DNA of 37,829 nt from a bacterium (GCA_016719645.1 JADJYS010000030.1:1-37829); one strand, 5' to 3'. Shown: positions 19,117 through 27,898, numbered from the stretch's first letter. A program made the numbers and translations. Notes: generated by a model from the sequence alone, not told the origin.

Positions 19117-20087
19117 CGGATCCACCCCCCGCGCAGGGCGTCGCGGCCGTGGTAGGTGATGATCAGGTCGGCGCCGGCGCGGCGCATGCCCAGCAGGTTC
19201 TCCATGACCACGGCGCGCTCGTCGGCGAAGCCGGCCTTCACGGCGGCCTTCACCATCGAGTACTCGCCGCTGACGTTGTAGCAGACCACCGGGCAGAGCG
19301 CCTGCTCGCGCACGCGGCGCACGATGTCCAGGTAGGCCAGCGCCGGCTTGACCATGACCATGTCGGCGCCCTCCTCCATGTCCAGCAGCGCCTCGAGCAG
19401 GGCCTCGCGGCCGTTGCGCGAGTCCATCTGGTAGGTCTTGCGGTCGCCGCGCGGCGCGCTGTCGCAGGCGTCGCGGAAGGGGCCGTAGTAGGCGCTGGCG
19501 AACTTGGCCGAGTAGGCCAGGATCGAGGTGTTGACGAAGCCCTCGTCGTCCAGCAGGTCGCGGATGGCGCCGACGCGGCCGTCCATCATGTCGCTCGGGC
19601 TGACGATGTCGGCGCCGGCCTTCGCGTGGGCCAGGGCCATGCGCGCCAGCTGGTCGGCGCTGGCGTCGTTGACCACGACGCCGTCCTCCAGGAAGCCGCA
19701 GTGGCCGTGGCTCGTGTAGGCGCACAGGCAGACGTCGGTCACCAGCACGACGTCGCGGCCGAAGCGGTCGCGCAGGGCCTGCAGGGCCTGCGGCACCAGG
19801 CCGTCCTTGGCCACGGCCGCGGTGCCGTGGTCGTCCTTGTGCTCGGGGATGCCGAACAGCAGGTGCGTGCGCAGGCCGAGGTCGATGTCGGCGGCGACCT
19901 CGTCGACCAGCTTGTCGACCGAGACGTGCGTGACGCCGGGCATGCTCGAGATCTCGTCGACGTGGCCGCGGCCCTCGACCACGAAGTGCGGGGTGATCAG
20001 GTGGCGGGCCGCGATGTCGGTCTCGGCCACGAGCTCCCTCATCAGCGGCGTCGTGCGCAGGCGGCGGGGGCGGTGCAGCAGGTTCAT
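19113..20087 (-). CDS. hemB: Delta-aminolevulinate dehydratase (porphobilinogen synthase)
   Basis: Enzyme of 324 residues that condenses two 5-aminolevulinate molecules to porphobilinogen. Landmarks: RRLRTTPLMRELVAET, HFVVEGRG, SSMPGVTHVSVD, DVCLCAYTSHGHCG with the Cys residues of the zinc-type metal site, VSPSDMMDGRVGAIR, AYSAKFASAYYGPFR and MVMVKPALAYLDIVR; the Lys residues of the last two are the active-site pair. YNVSGEYSMVKAA is also present. Complete. ATG at 20087 overlaps the hemD stop; its own stop overlaps the hemL ATG. Confidence 0.98.
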
Positions 20088-20824
20088 GACGGCATCTCCC
20101 GGAATGAAGGGTCCGTGACGGGACCCAGGCCGCAGGCCCGGGCCATGGCTGACAGGTCGGGCGCGTCGGCGACCAGGGGGTCGAAGCCGGCGGCGCGGGC
20201 CGCGGCGGCCGTGGTCTCCCCGATCGCGACGCAGGGCGGGCGCAGCGCGTAGGCCGCGGCGAAGGCGCCCACGGCCGACGGGCTCGCGAAGAAGACGAGG
20301 TCGCCCTGCGCGAAGGGGTCCCGCGGCAGTTCCCCGGCGGGGATCGCCTCGGTGCGGTACAGGGGCAGTTCGACGACCGTGCAGCCGGCGGCGCGCAGGC
20401 CGGCGGCGGGTTCGGACAGCCGGTGGTCGGGGCCGGGCAGCAGCACGCGGGCGGGCGCCGCGCCGGCGTCGACGAAGGCGCGGGCCAGTTCGGCGCCGTC
20501 GCGGCAGCGGACGCCCAGATCGTCGCGCCAGCCGCAGTCGGCCAGGACGGCGGCCGTGCCGCCGCCGGTGCCGAAGCCGAGGGCGCCGAGCCGCGACCCG
20601 CCGGGGGACAGGCCGGCGTCCGCGAAGGCGCGCACGCCCTGGGGCGAGGTGAACAGGATCCAGTCGAAGGCGGCGGGGTCGACGTCCGCGGGCGGCGGCA
20701 GCGACGCGTAGCGCAGCAGGGGCAGCTCCAGCACCGCGACGCCGGCGGACGCGAGGGCGCCAGCCCAGGCGCGGCACTGGGCCGCCTCCCGGGTCAGGAC
20801 GACGCGCCGCGGGCGGGCGTTCAT
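20084..20824 (-). CDS. hemD: Uroporphyrinogen-III synthase
   Basis: Closes the linear tetrapyrrole to uroporphyrinogen III. At 246 residues it has the usual length. Although the family is poorly conserved, typical elements are present: RRVVLTREAAQCRAWAGAL at the N-terminus, FDWILFTSPQGVRAFADA, RVLLPGPDHR..., TVVELPLYRTEAI, DLVFFASPSAVGAFAAAY and PCVAIGETTAAAARAAGF. Position between hemC (ATGA overlap at 20821-20824) and hemB (ATGA overlap at 20084-20087) supports the call. Confidence 0.93.
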   Translation of the reverse strand: MNARPRRVVLTREAAQCRAWAGALASAGVAVLELPLLRYASLPPPADVDPAAFDWILFTSPQGVRAFADAGLSPGGSRLGALGFGTGGGTAAVLADCGWRDDLGVRCRDGAELARAFVDAGAAPARVLLPGPDHRLSEPAAGLRAAGCTVVELPLYRTEAIPAGELPRDPFAQGDLVFFASPSAVGAFAAAYALRPPCVAIGETTAAAARAAGFDPLVADAPDLSAMARACGLGPVTDPSFREMPS

Positions 20825-21762
20825 GCCGGCTTCCCCTCGCGGGCGCGGATCCGGCGCAGCGCCTCGTCGCCCAGGGCCTCGGGGTCGGGCCCGTCCAGGC
20901 GCAGGTGCAGCGGCGCGCCGACGCCGTCGCGCGGGCTCCAGAAGGCGCTCAGCCGGAAGCCGTCGCCGAGCCGGCGCACGTTCACGCCGAAGGGCAGCTG
21001 GCAGCCGCCGTCGAGGCGCTCGAGCAGCGCGCGCTCCACCGCGACGGCGCGGCCGTCGTCCTCGCAGTGCAGGCGGCGCACGAGGTCGCGCACGCGCGGC
21101 TCGTCGCGGCACTGCAGGGCGAGCATGCCCTGCGCGGGCGCGGGCACGAAGTCGTCCACTTCCAGCGGCAGCACGCAGAGGTCGGCCAGGTCGAGCTTCA
21201 GGCGCAGCACGCCCGCGCGCGCCAGCAGGATCGCGTCGTACTGGCCTTCGCGCAGCTTGCGCACCCGCGTGGGCACGTTGCCGCGCAGGTCGGCGATCAC
21301 GAGGTCGGGGCGCAGGTCGCGCAGCTGGGCCTGGCGCCGGGCGGCGCTGGTGCCGATGCGCGCGCCGTCGCGCAGCGGGAGCAGCTCGCCGGCGGCGAGG
21401 CGGTCGCGGTCCACGCAGGCGGGCCGCACCAGCAGGGCCTCGCGCGGGTCCTCGCGGCCGACCAGCGCGGCCAGCGTCAGGCCCGCCGGCATCCCGGTCG
21501 CGAGGTCCTTCATCGAGTGCACGGCCAGGTCGACGCGCCCGTCGAGCTGGGCGTCCTCGAGCTCCTTCGTGAAGAAGCCCTTGCCCTCGAGCTGGGACAG
21601 CGGCACGTCGTCGATGCGGTCGCCCTGCGTCTTGATGATCGTCAGGGAGGTCTGCGCGCCGAGCGCGCCGAGCAGGGCCTGGATGTGGTGGGCCTGCCAC
21701 AGGGCCAGCTCGCTGCCGCGGGTGCCGATGCGGACGATGTCGCTGCCGTCGCCTGGATTCAC
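20821..21762 (-). CDS. hemC: Porphobilinogen deaminase (hydroxymethylbilane synthase)
   Basis: Polymerises four porphobilinogens to hydroxymethylbilane. Complete, 313 residues. GTG start 21762 with GAGGAGG upstream. Motifs: IRIGTRGSELALWQA, IIKTQGDRIDDVPLS, GKGFFTKELEDAQLDG, DLAVHSMKDL, IGTSAARRQAQL, ADLRGNVPTRVRKL, YDAILLARAGVLRL, PAPAQGMLALQCR and ERLDGGCQLPFGV, whose Cys carries the dipyrromethane cofactor. First gene of the hemCDBL unit; promoter region at 21805-21848 shares an 18-base block with the hemE promoter. Confidence 0.98.
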   Translation of the reverse strand: MNPGDGSDIVRIGTRGSELALWQAHHIQALLGALGAQTSLTIIKTQGDRIDDVPLSQLEGKGFFTKELEDAQLDGRVDLAVHSMKDLATGMPAGLTLAALVGREDPREALLVRPACVDRDRLAAGELLPLRDGARIGTSAARRQAQLRDLRPDLVIADLRGNVPTRVRKLREGQYDAILLARAGVLRLKLDLADLCVLPLEVDDFVPAPAQGMLALQCRDEPRVRDLVRRLHCEDDGRAVAVERALLERLDGGCQLPFGVNVRRLGDGFRLSAFWSPRDGVGAPLHLRLDGPDPEALGDEALRRIRAREGKPA

Positions 21763-21804
21763 GTCGCCTCCTCGCCGATCGCCGGATTGCCGCCGTCGCG
21801 GCCC

Positions 21805-21848
21805 AATCTAGGAATCGCGTGTTCGATTTGTGTCACGGAGACGTCACG
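21805..21848 (-). promoter_or_regulatory. hemC operon control region with GTGAC-N6-GTGACA repeat
   Basis: Plus-strand text at 21831-21848 is TGTCACGGAGACGTCACG, one base different from 5555-5572 at hemE. On the minus strand the repeat is followed by TAGATT (21805-21810), 20 bases after GTGACA; the spacing is longer than at hemE (18), so either the -35 is shifted or an activator helps. The C10 peptidase gene starts divergently at 21982. Confidence 0.6.
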
Positions 21849-21925
21849 TCCTCCGAAATCTTGCCGCCCCGGTACGGAGACTGCAAGGGGGGAAGCCGGA
21901 GAACTCCCGCCCAGGCGCCCCTGGG

Positions 21926-21944
21926 GTCCGGCACGTTGCCGGAC
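21926..21944 (+). other. Leader hairpin before the first C10 peptidase
   Basis: A perfect 8-bp stem GTCCGGCA-CGT-TGCCGGAC in the 5' region, 38 bases ahead of the ATG. No T-run follows. It could stabilise or attenuate the leader. Confidence 0.35.
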
Positions 21945-21981
21945 AAGACGTTGCACGCCGACACCCCACGCGAGGCCGCCG

Positions 21982-23682
21982 ATGATCCGCATCCGGCAAT
22001 GCTGCGCCCTGGCCGCGTTCGCGATCTGCACGGCGGCGCACGCCGCCGCGCCCGTGACCCGCGACGAGGCGGGCGCGGTCGCGGCCCGCTGGCTGGAGAT
22101 CATGACGGACCGGGACGCCTGCGGCGCCGGGACCGTGATCGGGGATGTCGCCGCGTTCGAACGGGACGGCGCGACCATCGGCTGGATCGCCCGCCTGGCG
22201 CCGCAGGGCTGGATCCTGGTGCCCGCGCGGCGCGAGCTGGCGCCGGTGAAGGCCTGGTCGGAGCGCGGCGGGTTCGCTGCCGGGGCGACCGGCGGCGCGG
22301 CGGCGCTGGCGGGCGACGATCTGGCCGACCGCACCTCCGTGCTGGCGCGCGCCGGCGCCGCGATTCCGGGGGAGCATCCCGCCTGGCGAGCGCTGGGCGC
22401 GCCGACGGCGGCCGCGACCTCGGGCGTGAGCCCCCTGCTCACCTCCACCTGGGCGCAGGGTTCTCCCTACAACGATGATTGCCCGCAGGGCGACGGCGCC
22501 CAGACCTTCGTGGGCTGCACGCCGCTGGCCGTCGCGCAGGTCATGCGCCACCACCGCTGGCCGCCGCGGGGCCGGGGCGCGACCGTGCGCTGGTGGGAGG
22601 GGGACACCCGCTGCGGGGGCGCGACGCCCGGCGACACGCTGCGGGCGGACTACGCCGATCCCTACGACTGGGATTCCATGCCCGACGTCGCGGTCCCGGG
22701 CGACCCGCAGGCGGTGCGCGACGCCGTCTCGGAGCTCTGCTACGAGGCGGCCCTGGCCTGCGGCGCCGACTTCAGCTTCTGCGGCACCGGCGCCTCGCTC
22801 GCGGCGGCGCGTCAGGCGCTGGTGCAGAAGTTCCGCTACGCCCCGACCGCGCGCGAGGTCTCGCGCTTCCGCCTGAGCGATGCGACCTGGTTCGACACGA
22901 TCCGCGCCGACCTCGACGCCGGCCTGCCCCTGCTCTACGCCTCCACCATCCACACCATGGTCTGCGACGGCTGGCAGGAGGTCGGCGGCATCCCGCTGAT
23001 CCACATCAACTACGGCTGGGGCGGCGCCGACGACGGCTGGTTCGCCCTGGACGCGGTCCTGACCTCGGCCAACCCGGCGGCCGAGAAGATCGTCTGCGGC
23101 CTGGTCCCGGACACGGCCACGCCGCTGGTCCTGGACGGGTTCACGGCGACGCGCGAGGGCGCCGTCGTGCGGCTCGCCTGGCAGGTGCGCGCGTGCGAGG
23201 AGGTCGGCGAACTGCACGTCTGGCGGGAGACGCCGTCGGGCGGCCGGTCGCGCCTGACCGCGGCGCCGCTGCCCTGCGCGGACGAGGCCGGCTGGGTGGA
23301 CGCCGACGCGCCCGCGACGGACGCGGCGTACTGGCTCGAGGGCGCGGGACCGGAGGCGTCGAGCTGGTACGGGCCCGCCCGGGCCGGCCCGGCGGCCGCG
23401 ACCGCCGGCCTGGAACTCGTGAGCCTGGAGCCGAACCCCTGCAATCCCGTCGCGACGGCCACGGTGCGGCTCGCCCGCGCCCAGGACCTGCTCGCGACGG
23501 TGCACGACCTGCGGGGGCGCCGGGTCGCGACCCTGGCCGAGGGGCCGCGGGCCGCCGGCGAGCACGTGCTGCGCTGGGACGGCCGCGCCGCCGACGGCCG
23601 CGCCGCGCCGAGCGGAACGTACCTGCTGCGCCTGGCCGGGGAGGCGGCCGCGACGGTCCGGCGACTGACGCTGGTTCGCTGA
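21982..23682 (+). CDS. C10 family (streptopain-like) cysteine peptidase with C-terminal FlgD-like Ig module
   Basis: Secreted protein of 566 residues. Signal peptide 1-22 (CCALAAFAICTAAHA). Residues about 25-150 form the propeptide (APVTRDEAGAVAARWLEIM). The catalytic domain has TFVGCTPLAVAQVMRHHRW, whose Cys is the nucleophile, TIHTMVCDGWQEVGG with the active-site His, and LIHINYGWGGADDGWFALD, the conserved NxGWGG block. A fibronectin-like spacer follows. Residues about 480-566 are a FlgD-like Ig module (LEPNPCNPVATATVRL, RVATLAEG, SGTYLLRLAGE, ending LTLVR) of the kind used as a sorting or anchoring tail. Complete. A paralogue follows at 23805. The substrate is unknown. Confidence 0.88.
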   Translation: MIRIRQCCALAAFAICTAAHAAAPVTRDEAGAVAARWLEIMTDRDACGAGTVIGDVAAFERDGATIGWIARLAPQGWILVPARRELAPVKAWSERGGFAAGATGGAAALAGDDLADRTSVLARAGAAIPGEHPAWRALGAPTAAATSGVSPLLTSTWAQGSPYNDDCPQGDGAQTFVGCTPLAVAQVMRHHRWPPRGRGATVRWWEGDTRCGGATPGDTLRADYADPYDWDSMPDVAVPGDPQAVRDAVSELCYEAALACGADFSFCGTGASLAAARQALVQKFRYAPTAREVSRFRLSDATWFDTIRADLDAGLPLLYASTIHTMVCDGWQEVGGIPLIHINYGWGGADDGWFALDAVLTSANPAAEKIVCGLVPDTATPLVLDGFTATREGAVVRLAWQVRACEEVGELHVWRETPSGGRSRLTAAPLPCADEAGWVDADAPATDAAYWLEGAGPEASSWYGPARAGPAAATAGLELVSLEPNPCNPVATATVRLARAQDLLATVHDLRGRRVATLAEGPRAAGEHVLRWDGRAADGRAAPSGTYLLRLAGEAAATVRRLTLVR

Positions 23683-23687
23683 GAATT

Positions 23688-23706
23688 GGCGGGAGCTCCG
23701 CCCGCC
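23688..23706 (+). terminator. Possible terminator between the two C10 genes
   Basis: GGCGGG-AGCTCCG-CCCGCC, a 6-bp stem 5 bases after the first peptidase stop. No T-run, so partial read-through is possible. Confidence 0.35.
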
Positions 23707-23711
23707 GGCTG

Positions 23712-23720
23712 TGCTATGCT
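23712..23720 (+). promoter_or_regulatory. Extended -10 promoter for the second C10 gene
   Basis: TGCTATGCT: TG, one base, then TATGCT, 85 bases before the ATG at 23805. No recognisable -35, which extended -10 promoters tolerate. The rest of 23721-23804 shows nothing clear. Confidence 0.35.
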
Positions 23721-23804
23721 CACGAGCGAAGATCAGGTCGCCCGCGGCCTGCGCCGATCGCCCACACCGCCGCCCGGCTCGCCCCCTTGGCCGCGCGGCA
23801 GCGG

Positions 23805-25568
23805 ATGCGCATGTCGGATCGCCCGTCGAGGTGTCTGCTGCCGCTCTGCCTGACGCTGCTCGCCGGCGCCGCCGCCGCCACGCCCGTCTCCCAGGACACC
23901 GCCCGCCAGGTCGCCCGCAACTGGGTCAGCGACATCGTCCACCATCGCGGGGAATGGAACGGCGGCGCCCCGCCCACGCTCCTGGACGGGGAGGCGCTGG
24001 CCGCCGGCGACACGGTCCTCGCCTGGGTCTTCCGCATCGCGCCGCGCGGGTACGTCGTGGTTCCCGGCCGCTCCGAACTGGCGCCCGTGGCCGCGACCAG
24101 CGAGACCACGCACCTGCCGTCCCGGGAGCCCGGCGGCTTCTTCGACATGCTCGCCGCCGCCCTCGCGGGGCGCGTGCGCCTGGCCGCCGCGGCCGCCGGG
24201 GCGGGCCACCCCCTCCCGACCCATCCCGCCTGGGAGCGCTACGCGATGAGCGATGCGGCCTTCCTGGCGCGGCAGCTCGCCGATCCCGGCGAGCTGATCG
24301 GCGTGGGCCCCATGCTCGAGACCACGTGGCACCAGGGTTGGCCCTACAACGCCCTGTGCCCGCCGGGCGACGGCGCGCGCACCTTCGTCGGCTGCACGCC
24401 CCTGGCCGCCGCCCAGCTGCTGGCTTACCACCACTGGCCGCTGCGGGGAGAAGGACGGACGGCCTACTGGTGGGCGGGCGACGACGGCTGCGGGCACGCG
24501 ACGCCGGGCGACACCCTGCGCGCCGAGTTCTACGACCCCTACGACTGGACGCTGATGCCGCACGTCGTGGACGGCGAGTCGTCGGAAGACGAGCGCGCCG
24601 CGACGGCCGAGCTCTGCTACGAGGTGGCCCTGGCCTGCCGCACGGACTTCGGCGTCTGCGGTTCGTCGGCGTCGCTGGCGATGGCCCGTTCGGCGCTGGT
24701 CAACAACTACCGCTTCCTGCCCACCTCGCGCGAGGTGATCCGCTTCCGCTACACCGAGGCCGCCTGGTTCGCCATGATCCAGGCCGAGATCGACGCCGGC
24801 CGGCCGCTGCTCTACAGCTCGATCATCCACACCATGGTCTGCGACGGCTGGCGCGAGCTGGGCGGCGTGCGCCAGGTCCACATCAACTACGGGTGGGCCG
24901 GCGACAGCGACAACTGGTTCGCCCTGGACGATATCGAAACCTCCGTCAACCCCGCCGCCGAGCGCATGGTCATCGGGCTCGCGCCCGACACCCAGCCGCC
25001 CGCGGTGGTGCAGCGGCTGCTGGTGACCAGGCGGCCCGACCATCTCATCGTGGTCAACTGGCGGGTGGAAGGCGTCCTCGACGCGGCGGGTTTCTACGTC
25101 TGGCGGGGAGCTGCGGCCGACGACCGCATCCGGCTGAACGACGAGCGCCTGCTTGGGCAGGCCGAGTACACGTGGGTCGACACCCAGCTCGGCGCCGACG
25201 GGGAGGCGTACTGGCTGCAGGAAGTCGTGGTGGGAAGCCCGGAACTCTGGATCGGGCCGGCCTTCGTGCCGCCCGCGCCCTTCGTCGAGGCGCCCGAGAT
25301 GGAGATGTCCCTCGAGCCCAACCCCGCCAACCCCCGGGTCGGGGTGTCGTTCCGCCTGGCGGCCGAAGGCCCTGTCCGGGCGGAGGTCTTCGACCTCGCG
25401 GGTCGGCGGCGGGCCGTCCTGCTGGACCGGGTCCTGCCCGCCGGCGAGCACCGCGCCGCGTGGGACGGCCGCGACGGCGACGGTCGCGAGGCGCCCTCGG
25501 GGCTCTACCTGCTGCGACTGGAGGCGGCCGGCTCGCGGAGCGTGCGGCGCTTCACCCTCGCGCGCTAG
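23805..25568 (+). CDS. Second C10 family cysteine peptidase with FlgD-like Ig module
   Basis: Paralogue of the preceding gene, 587 residues. Start ATG 23805 (a second ATG at 23811). Signal peptide with CLLPLCLTLLAGAAAA. Propeptide QDTARQVARNWVSDIVHH. Catalytic blocks: TFVGCTPLAAAQLLAYHHW (nucleophile Cys), SIIHTMVCDGWRELGG (His) and VHINYGWAGDSDNWFALDD, which has A where the first copy has the second G of GWGG. The FlgD-like tail contains LEPNPANPRVGVSFRL, GLYLLRLEAAG and ends FTLAR. Its TAG stop shares the palindrome CTAG with the stop of the convergent response regulator. The tandem pair probably arose by duplication; their distinct linkers suggest different substrates. Confidence 0.87.
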   Translation: MRMSDRPSRCLLPLCLTLLAGAAAATPVSQDTARQVARNWVSDIVHHRGEWNGGAPPTLLDGEALAAGDTVLAWVFRIAPRGYVVVPGRSELAPVAATSETTHLPSREPGGFFDMLAAALAGRVRLAAAAAGAGHPLPTHPAWERYAMSDAAFLARQLADPGELIGVGPMLETTWHQGWPYNALCPPGDGARTFVGCTPLAAAQLLAYHHWPLRGEGRTAYWWAGDDGCGHATPGDTLRAEFYDPYDWTLMPHVVDGESSEDERAATAELCYEVALACRTDFGVCGSSASLAMARSALVNNYRFLPTSREVIRFRYTEAAWFAMIQAEIDAGRPLLYSSIIHTMVCDGWRELGGVRQVHINYGWAGDSDNWFALDDIETSVNPAAERMVIGLAPDTQPPAVVQRLLVTRRPDHLIVVNWRVEGVLDAAGFYVWRGAAADDRIRLNDERLLGQAEYTWVDTQLGADGEAYWLQEVVVGSPELWIGPAFVPPAPFVEAPEMEMSLEPNPANPRVGVSFRLAAEGPVRAEVFDLAGRRRAVLLDRVLPAGEHRAAWDGRDGDGREAPSGLYLLRLEAAGSRSVRRFTLAR

Positions 25569-26254
25569 CGGGCCAGGCGGTACCCCGTGCCGTGCACGGT
25601 GAGGATGTGCGCCGGGCTGGCGGGATCGGCTTCGATGACCTTGCGCAGGTTCAGGATGAAGTTGTCGACCGTGCGCGTGGTCGGGTAGGCGTCGTAGCCC
25701 CAGATGCGGTCCAGGATCGTGCGGCGCGCCACCGGTTCGCCGTCCTTCTCGGCCAGCACGCGCAGGATCATGGCCTCCTTGTCCTTCAGCGCGTGCACGC
25801 CGCGGGGGTTGGTCACGGTCAGCGACCGCAGGTCGACGACCGAATCGCCGATCTCCAGCGTGTCCGGCGCCGTCGTCTCGCGGCGCCACTCCTCGCGCCG
25901 GAAGATGCCCTTGATGCGCGCCAGCAGCTCCCGCAGGTTGAAGGGCTTGGTGATGTAGTCGTCGCCGCCCATCTCCAGGCCGCGCACGCGGTCGTCGTCG
26001 CGGCCCCGCGCGGTCAGGAACAGGACCGGCACGCGGTCGCCCTCCTCGCGGATCTTCTTGCAGAACGCGAAGCCGTCCATGCCGGGCAGCATCACGTCCA
26101 GCAGCACGAGGTCCACGCCGCCGCGCTTCCAGTAGTGCAGCCCCTCCTCCGCCGAGACGGCCACGACCGGCTCGTAGCCCTCCAACTCCAGGTTCAGCCG
26201 CATGCCGTCGGCCAGGTGCTCGTCGTCCTCCACCACCAGGATGCGCCGTTTCAT
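25565..26254 (-). CDS. OmpR/PhoB-family response regulator
   Basis: DNA-binding response regulator of 229 residues. The receiver domain (3-120) has the acidic pair EDDE, the phospho-acceptor Asp in LVLLDVMLPGMDGF, the Thr in VLFLTARG, and the Lys in DYITKPFNLRELLARI. The C-terminal winged helix (about 135-228) has LTVTNPRGVHALKDKEAMI and the recognition region TRTVDNFILNLRKVIEAD, closing with ILTVHGTGYRL. The ATG overlaps the kinase stop (ATGA). The stop shares CTAG with the convergent C10 gene. Target genes are unknown; neighbouring peptidases and the peptide cassette are candidates. Confidence 0.95.
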   Translation of the reverse strand: MKRRILVVEDDEHLADGMRLNLELEGYEPVVAVSAEEGLHYWKRGGVDLVLLDVMLPGMDGFAFCKKIREEGDRVPVLFLTARGRDDDRVRGLEMGGDDYITKPFNLRELLARIKGIFRREEWRRETTAPDTLEIGDSVVDLRSLTVTNPRGVHALKDKEAMILRVLAEKDGEPVARRTILDRIWGYDAYPTTRTVDNFILNLRKVIEADPASPAHILTVHGTGYRLAR

Positions 26255-27357
26255 CGCGACCCCTCCTCGAAGACGGGCAGCACCAGGGTGAAGGCCGCCC
26301 CGCGCCCTTCCTCGCTCTCCAGTTCCACGCGGCCGCCCAGGCTCTCGATGTTGCGCTGGACCAGGTACAGGCCGAGCCCCGAGCCGCGCGGCCGCTCGTT
26401 CAGCGAGCCGGCGCCGGTCTCGGCCCGGTAGAAGCTCTCGAAGACGCGGCGCTGCTCGCGCCGGGGGATGCCCGGCCCGCGGTCGCGCACGGTCAGCCGG
26501 TGGCGGTTCCCGTCGCGGTAGAGCGTCACGGTCACCTGCGCCGGCGGCGGACTGTAGTGGACCGCGTTGTGGACGAGGTTGCGCACGGCCACGCGCAGCG
26601 CCTGGCGGTCGCCGGTCACGAGGTGGCCGTCCGGCACGTCCACCTCGAGGCGGGCCCCGCGGTCCGCGAGGAAGGCCCCCATGGACTCCAGCACGTCGCG
26701 GGTCACGTCCGCGAGGTCGATCGTCTCGCGCGTGCCGCGCAGGTGGTCCTCGTCCCGGCTCACCGACAGCACCTGCTCGACCATCGCCTCGAGCCGCTCG
26801 ACGTCCTGCAGCATCGCGCCGCGGATGCGCAGGCCGGCGTCCGGCGGCAGGTCGGGGCGCTGGAGGGTCTCGGTGTAGAGGCGGATGCTCGCCAGCGGCG
26901 TCTTGAACTCGTGCGTCGCCCCGGCCAGGAACAGCTCGCGCGCGCGCTTGAAGTCGCGCTCCCGCCGCGAGGCCAGCGTCAGGATGGTCGTGCCCGCGGC
27001 CAGCAGCAGCAGGAACACCACGCCCTCGGTCATGAACATGCGCCGGCGCCGCGCGGCCTCCCGTTGGACTTCGGCGACCGCCTCCGGGTTGATGCCCACC
27101 TCCCACCCCTTGTCGGTCCGGTGGAAGTGGAGGTGGGGGAAGGCCCGGCCCAGCATCTGGGAGGGGTCGTCCCGCGCCTCGGGCACCGTCTCGAGGATGT
27201 AGACGGCGTGCATCTGGTCGGTGCGGTAGCGCTGGAGCTGGTAGCTCTCGTAGTGGTGGCCTTCGCGCGTCAGGTAGTAGACCCACCAGACCCCGATCAC
27301 GACGATCAGCGCCACGAGGATGCCGTACATCAGGCCGAGATGTCGGTGCAGGCGCAC
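26251..27357 (-). CDS. Membrane sensor histidine kinase
   Basis: Partner kinase of 368 residues. GTG start 27357 with GAGGAGAA upstream. TM1 about 11-27 (YGILVALIVVIGVWWVYY), a periplasmic sensor of about 75 residues with several His and Tyr (HHYESYQLQRYRTDQMH), TM2 about 105-125 (FLLLLAAGTTILTLA). HisKA: LAGATHEFKTPLASIRLY with the phospho-acceptor His. HATPase_c: N box RVAVRNLVHNAVHYS, G1 VRDRGPGIPR, F box FESFYRAE, G2 GSGLGLYLVQ. All catalytic boxes are intact. It precedes and overlaps the regulator. The signal is not deducible; no heme or PAS motif is seen. Confidence 0.94.
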   Translation of the reverse strand: MRLHRHLGLMYGILVALIVVIGVWWVYYLTREGHHYESYQLQRYRTDQMHAVYILETVPEARDDPSQMLGRAFPHLHFHRTDKGWEVGINPEAVAEVQREAARRRRMFMTEGVVFLLLLAAGTTILTLASRRERDFKRARELFLAGATHEFKTPLASIRLYTETLQRPDLPPDAGLRIRGAMLQDVERLEAMVEQVLSVSRDEDHLRGTRETIDLADVTRDVLESMGAFLADRGARLEVDVPDGHLVTGDRQALRVAVRNLVHNAVHYSPPPAQVTVTLYRDGNRHRLTVRDRGPGIPRREQRRVFESFYRAETGAGSLNERPRGSGLGLYLVQRNIESLGGRVELESEEGRGAAFTLVLPVFEEGSR

Positions 27358-27659
27358 GCCGGTTCTCCTCGCGGACGGTCTCTTCAAGGCTGGCGGCCGC
27401 AATATAGCAGCCCCGGGCGCGGGCGTCACCCGCCGTCGGGCCGGCGCGCCACGCGTCCCCCTTCGTTGTCGCCGCCGGGCCGGCATGTCCGCCGGCGCAG
27501 TCGCCCGCACGGGCCGACGCGCCCCGCGCGCGGCCCCGGATCCGCGCCGCGCCGCCGGCAGCGGCCGAACGCCGGAATTTCCGCGGGCTGGTGCCGCGCT
27601 TGCCCCGCGCCTCCCGTCGCGACCGGACAGCGCACCCCTGGCACACGAAGGAGGTGGAA
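27358..27659. other. GC-rich intergenic region, kinase/peptide cassette
   Basis: 302 bp between the divergent kinase and the Cys-rich peptide gene. Open frames here look random. A perfect SD AAGGAGGT (27648-27655) belongs to the peptide gene. No convincing sigma-70 promoter or operator was found. Confidence 0.5.
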
Positions 27660-27851
27660 ATGACCGACACGAAGAACCGCGACGTCCCGGCGGCGCTCGC
27701 CCGGCTCGGGATCGAGGAACTCGAGGAACGCCTCGAGACCAGCCCCCTGCTCGGCGACGACGTGGGCGACGGCGGCTGCTGCAACAACTTCTGCCAGTGC
27801 AAGCTGGAGAAGTACCCCGAGGCCGTGGACGACTCCGTCTGGGGGCCCTGA
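27660..27851 (+). CDS. 63-residue Cys-rich peptide, candidate RiPP precursor
   Basis: Small gene with a very strong ribosome site (AAGGAGGTGGAA before ATG). Residues 1-30 look like a charged helical leader (ARLGIEELEERLETSPLL); residues 31-39 are Gly/Asp-rich, ending in GDGG; the C-terminal part is a putative core with four Cys (C40, C41, C45, C47: GGCCNNFCQCKLEKYP) followed by EAVDDSVWGP. The leader/GG/Cys-core layout is that of a ribosomal peptide precursor. A 10-bp hairpin separates it from two downstream genes, each with a PqqD-like segment, and the second an M50-like protease. I know no named family for it. Alternatives: a small metal-binding protein or a redox-active Cys protein. No homology could be checked. 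Confidence 0.6.
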   Translation: MTDTKNRDVPAALARLGIEELEERLETSPLLGDDVGDGGCCNNFCQCKLEKYPEAVDDSVWGP

Positions 27852-27865
27852 GGCCCGCCGACCCT

Positions 27866-27898
27866 GGCCCGTCCGCCGCGGCCGGCGACGGACGGGCC
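27866..27898 (+). terminator. Attenuator-like hairpin after the peptide gene
   Basis: Perfect 10-bp stem GGCCCGTCCG (27866-27875) / CGGACGGGCC (27889-27898), loop 13. No T-run. Positioned between a small peptide gene and its downstream enzymes, as hairpins that give excess precursor message often are. Confidence 0.5.

Noticed and set aside
20905..21982. Long plus-strand extension upstream of the first C10 peptidase
   Set aside because: Antisense to hemC; the peptidase signal peptide begins at 21982, so the extension is a GC-rich shadow.
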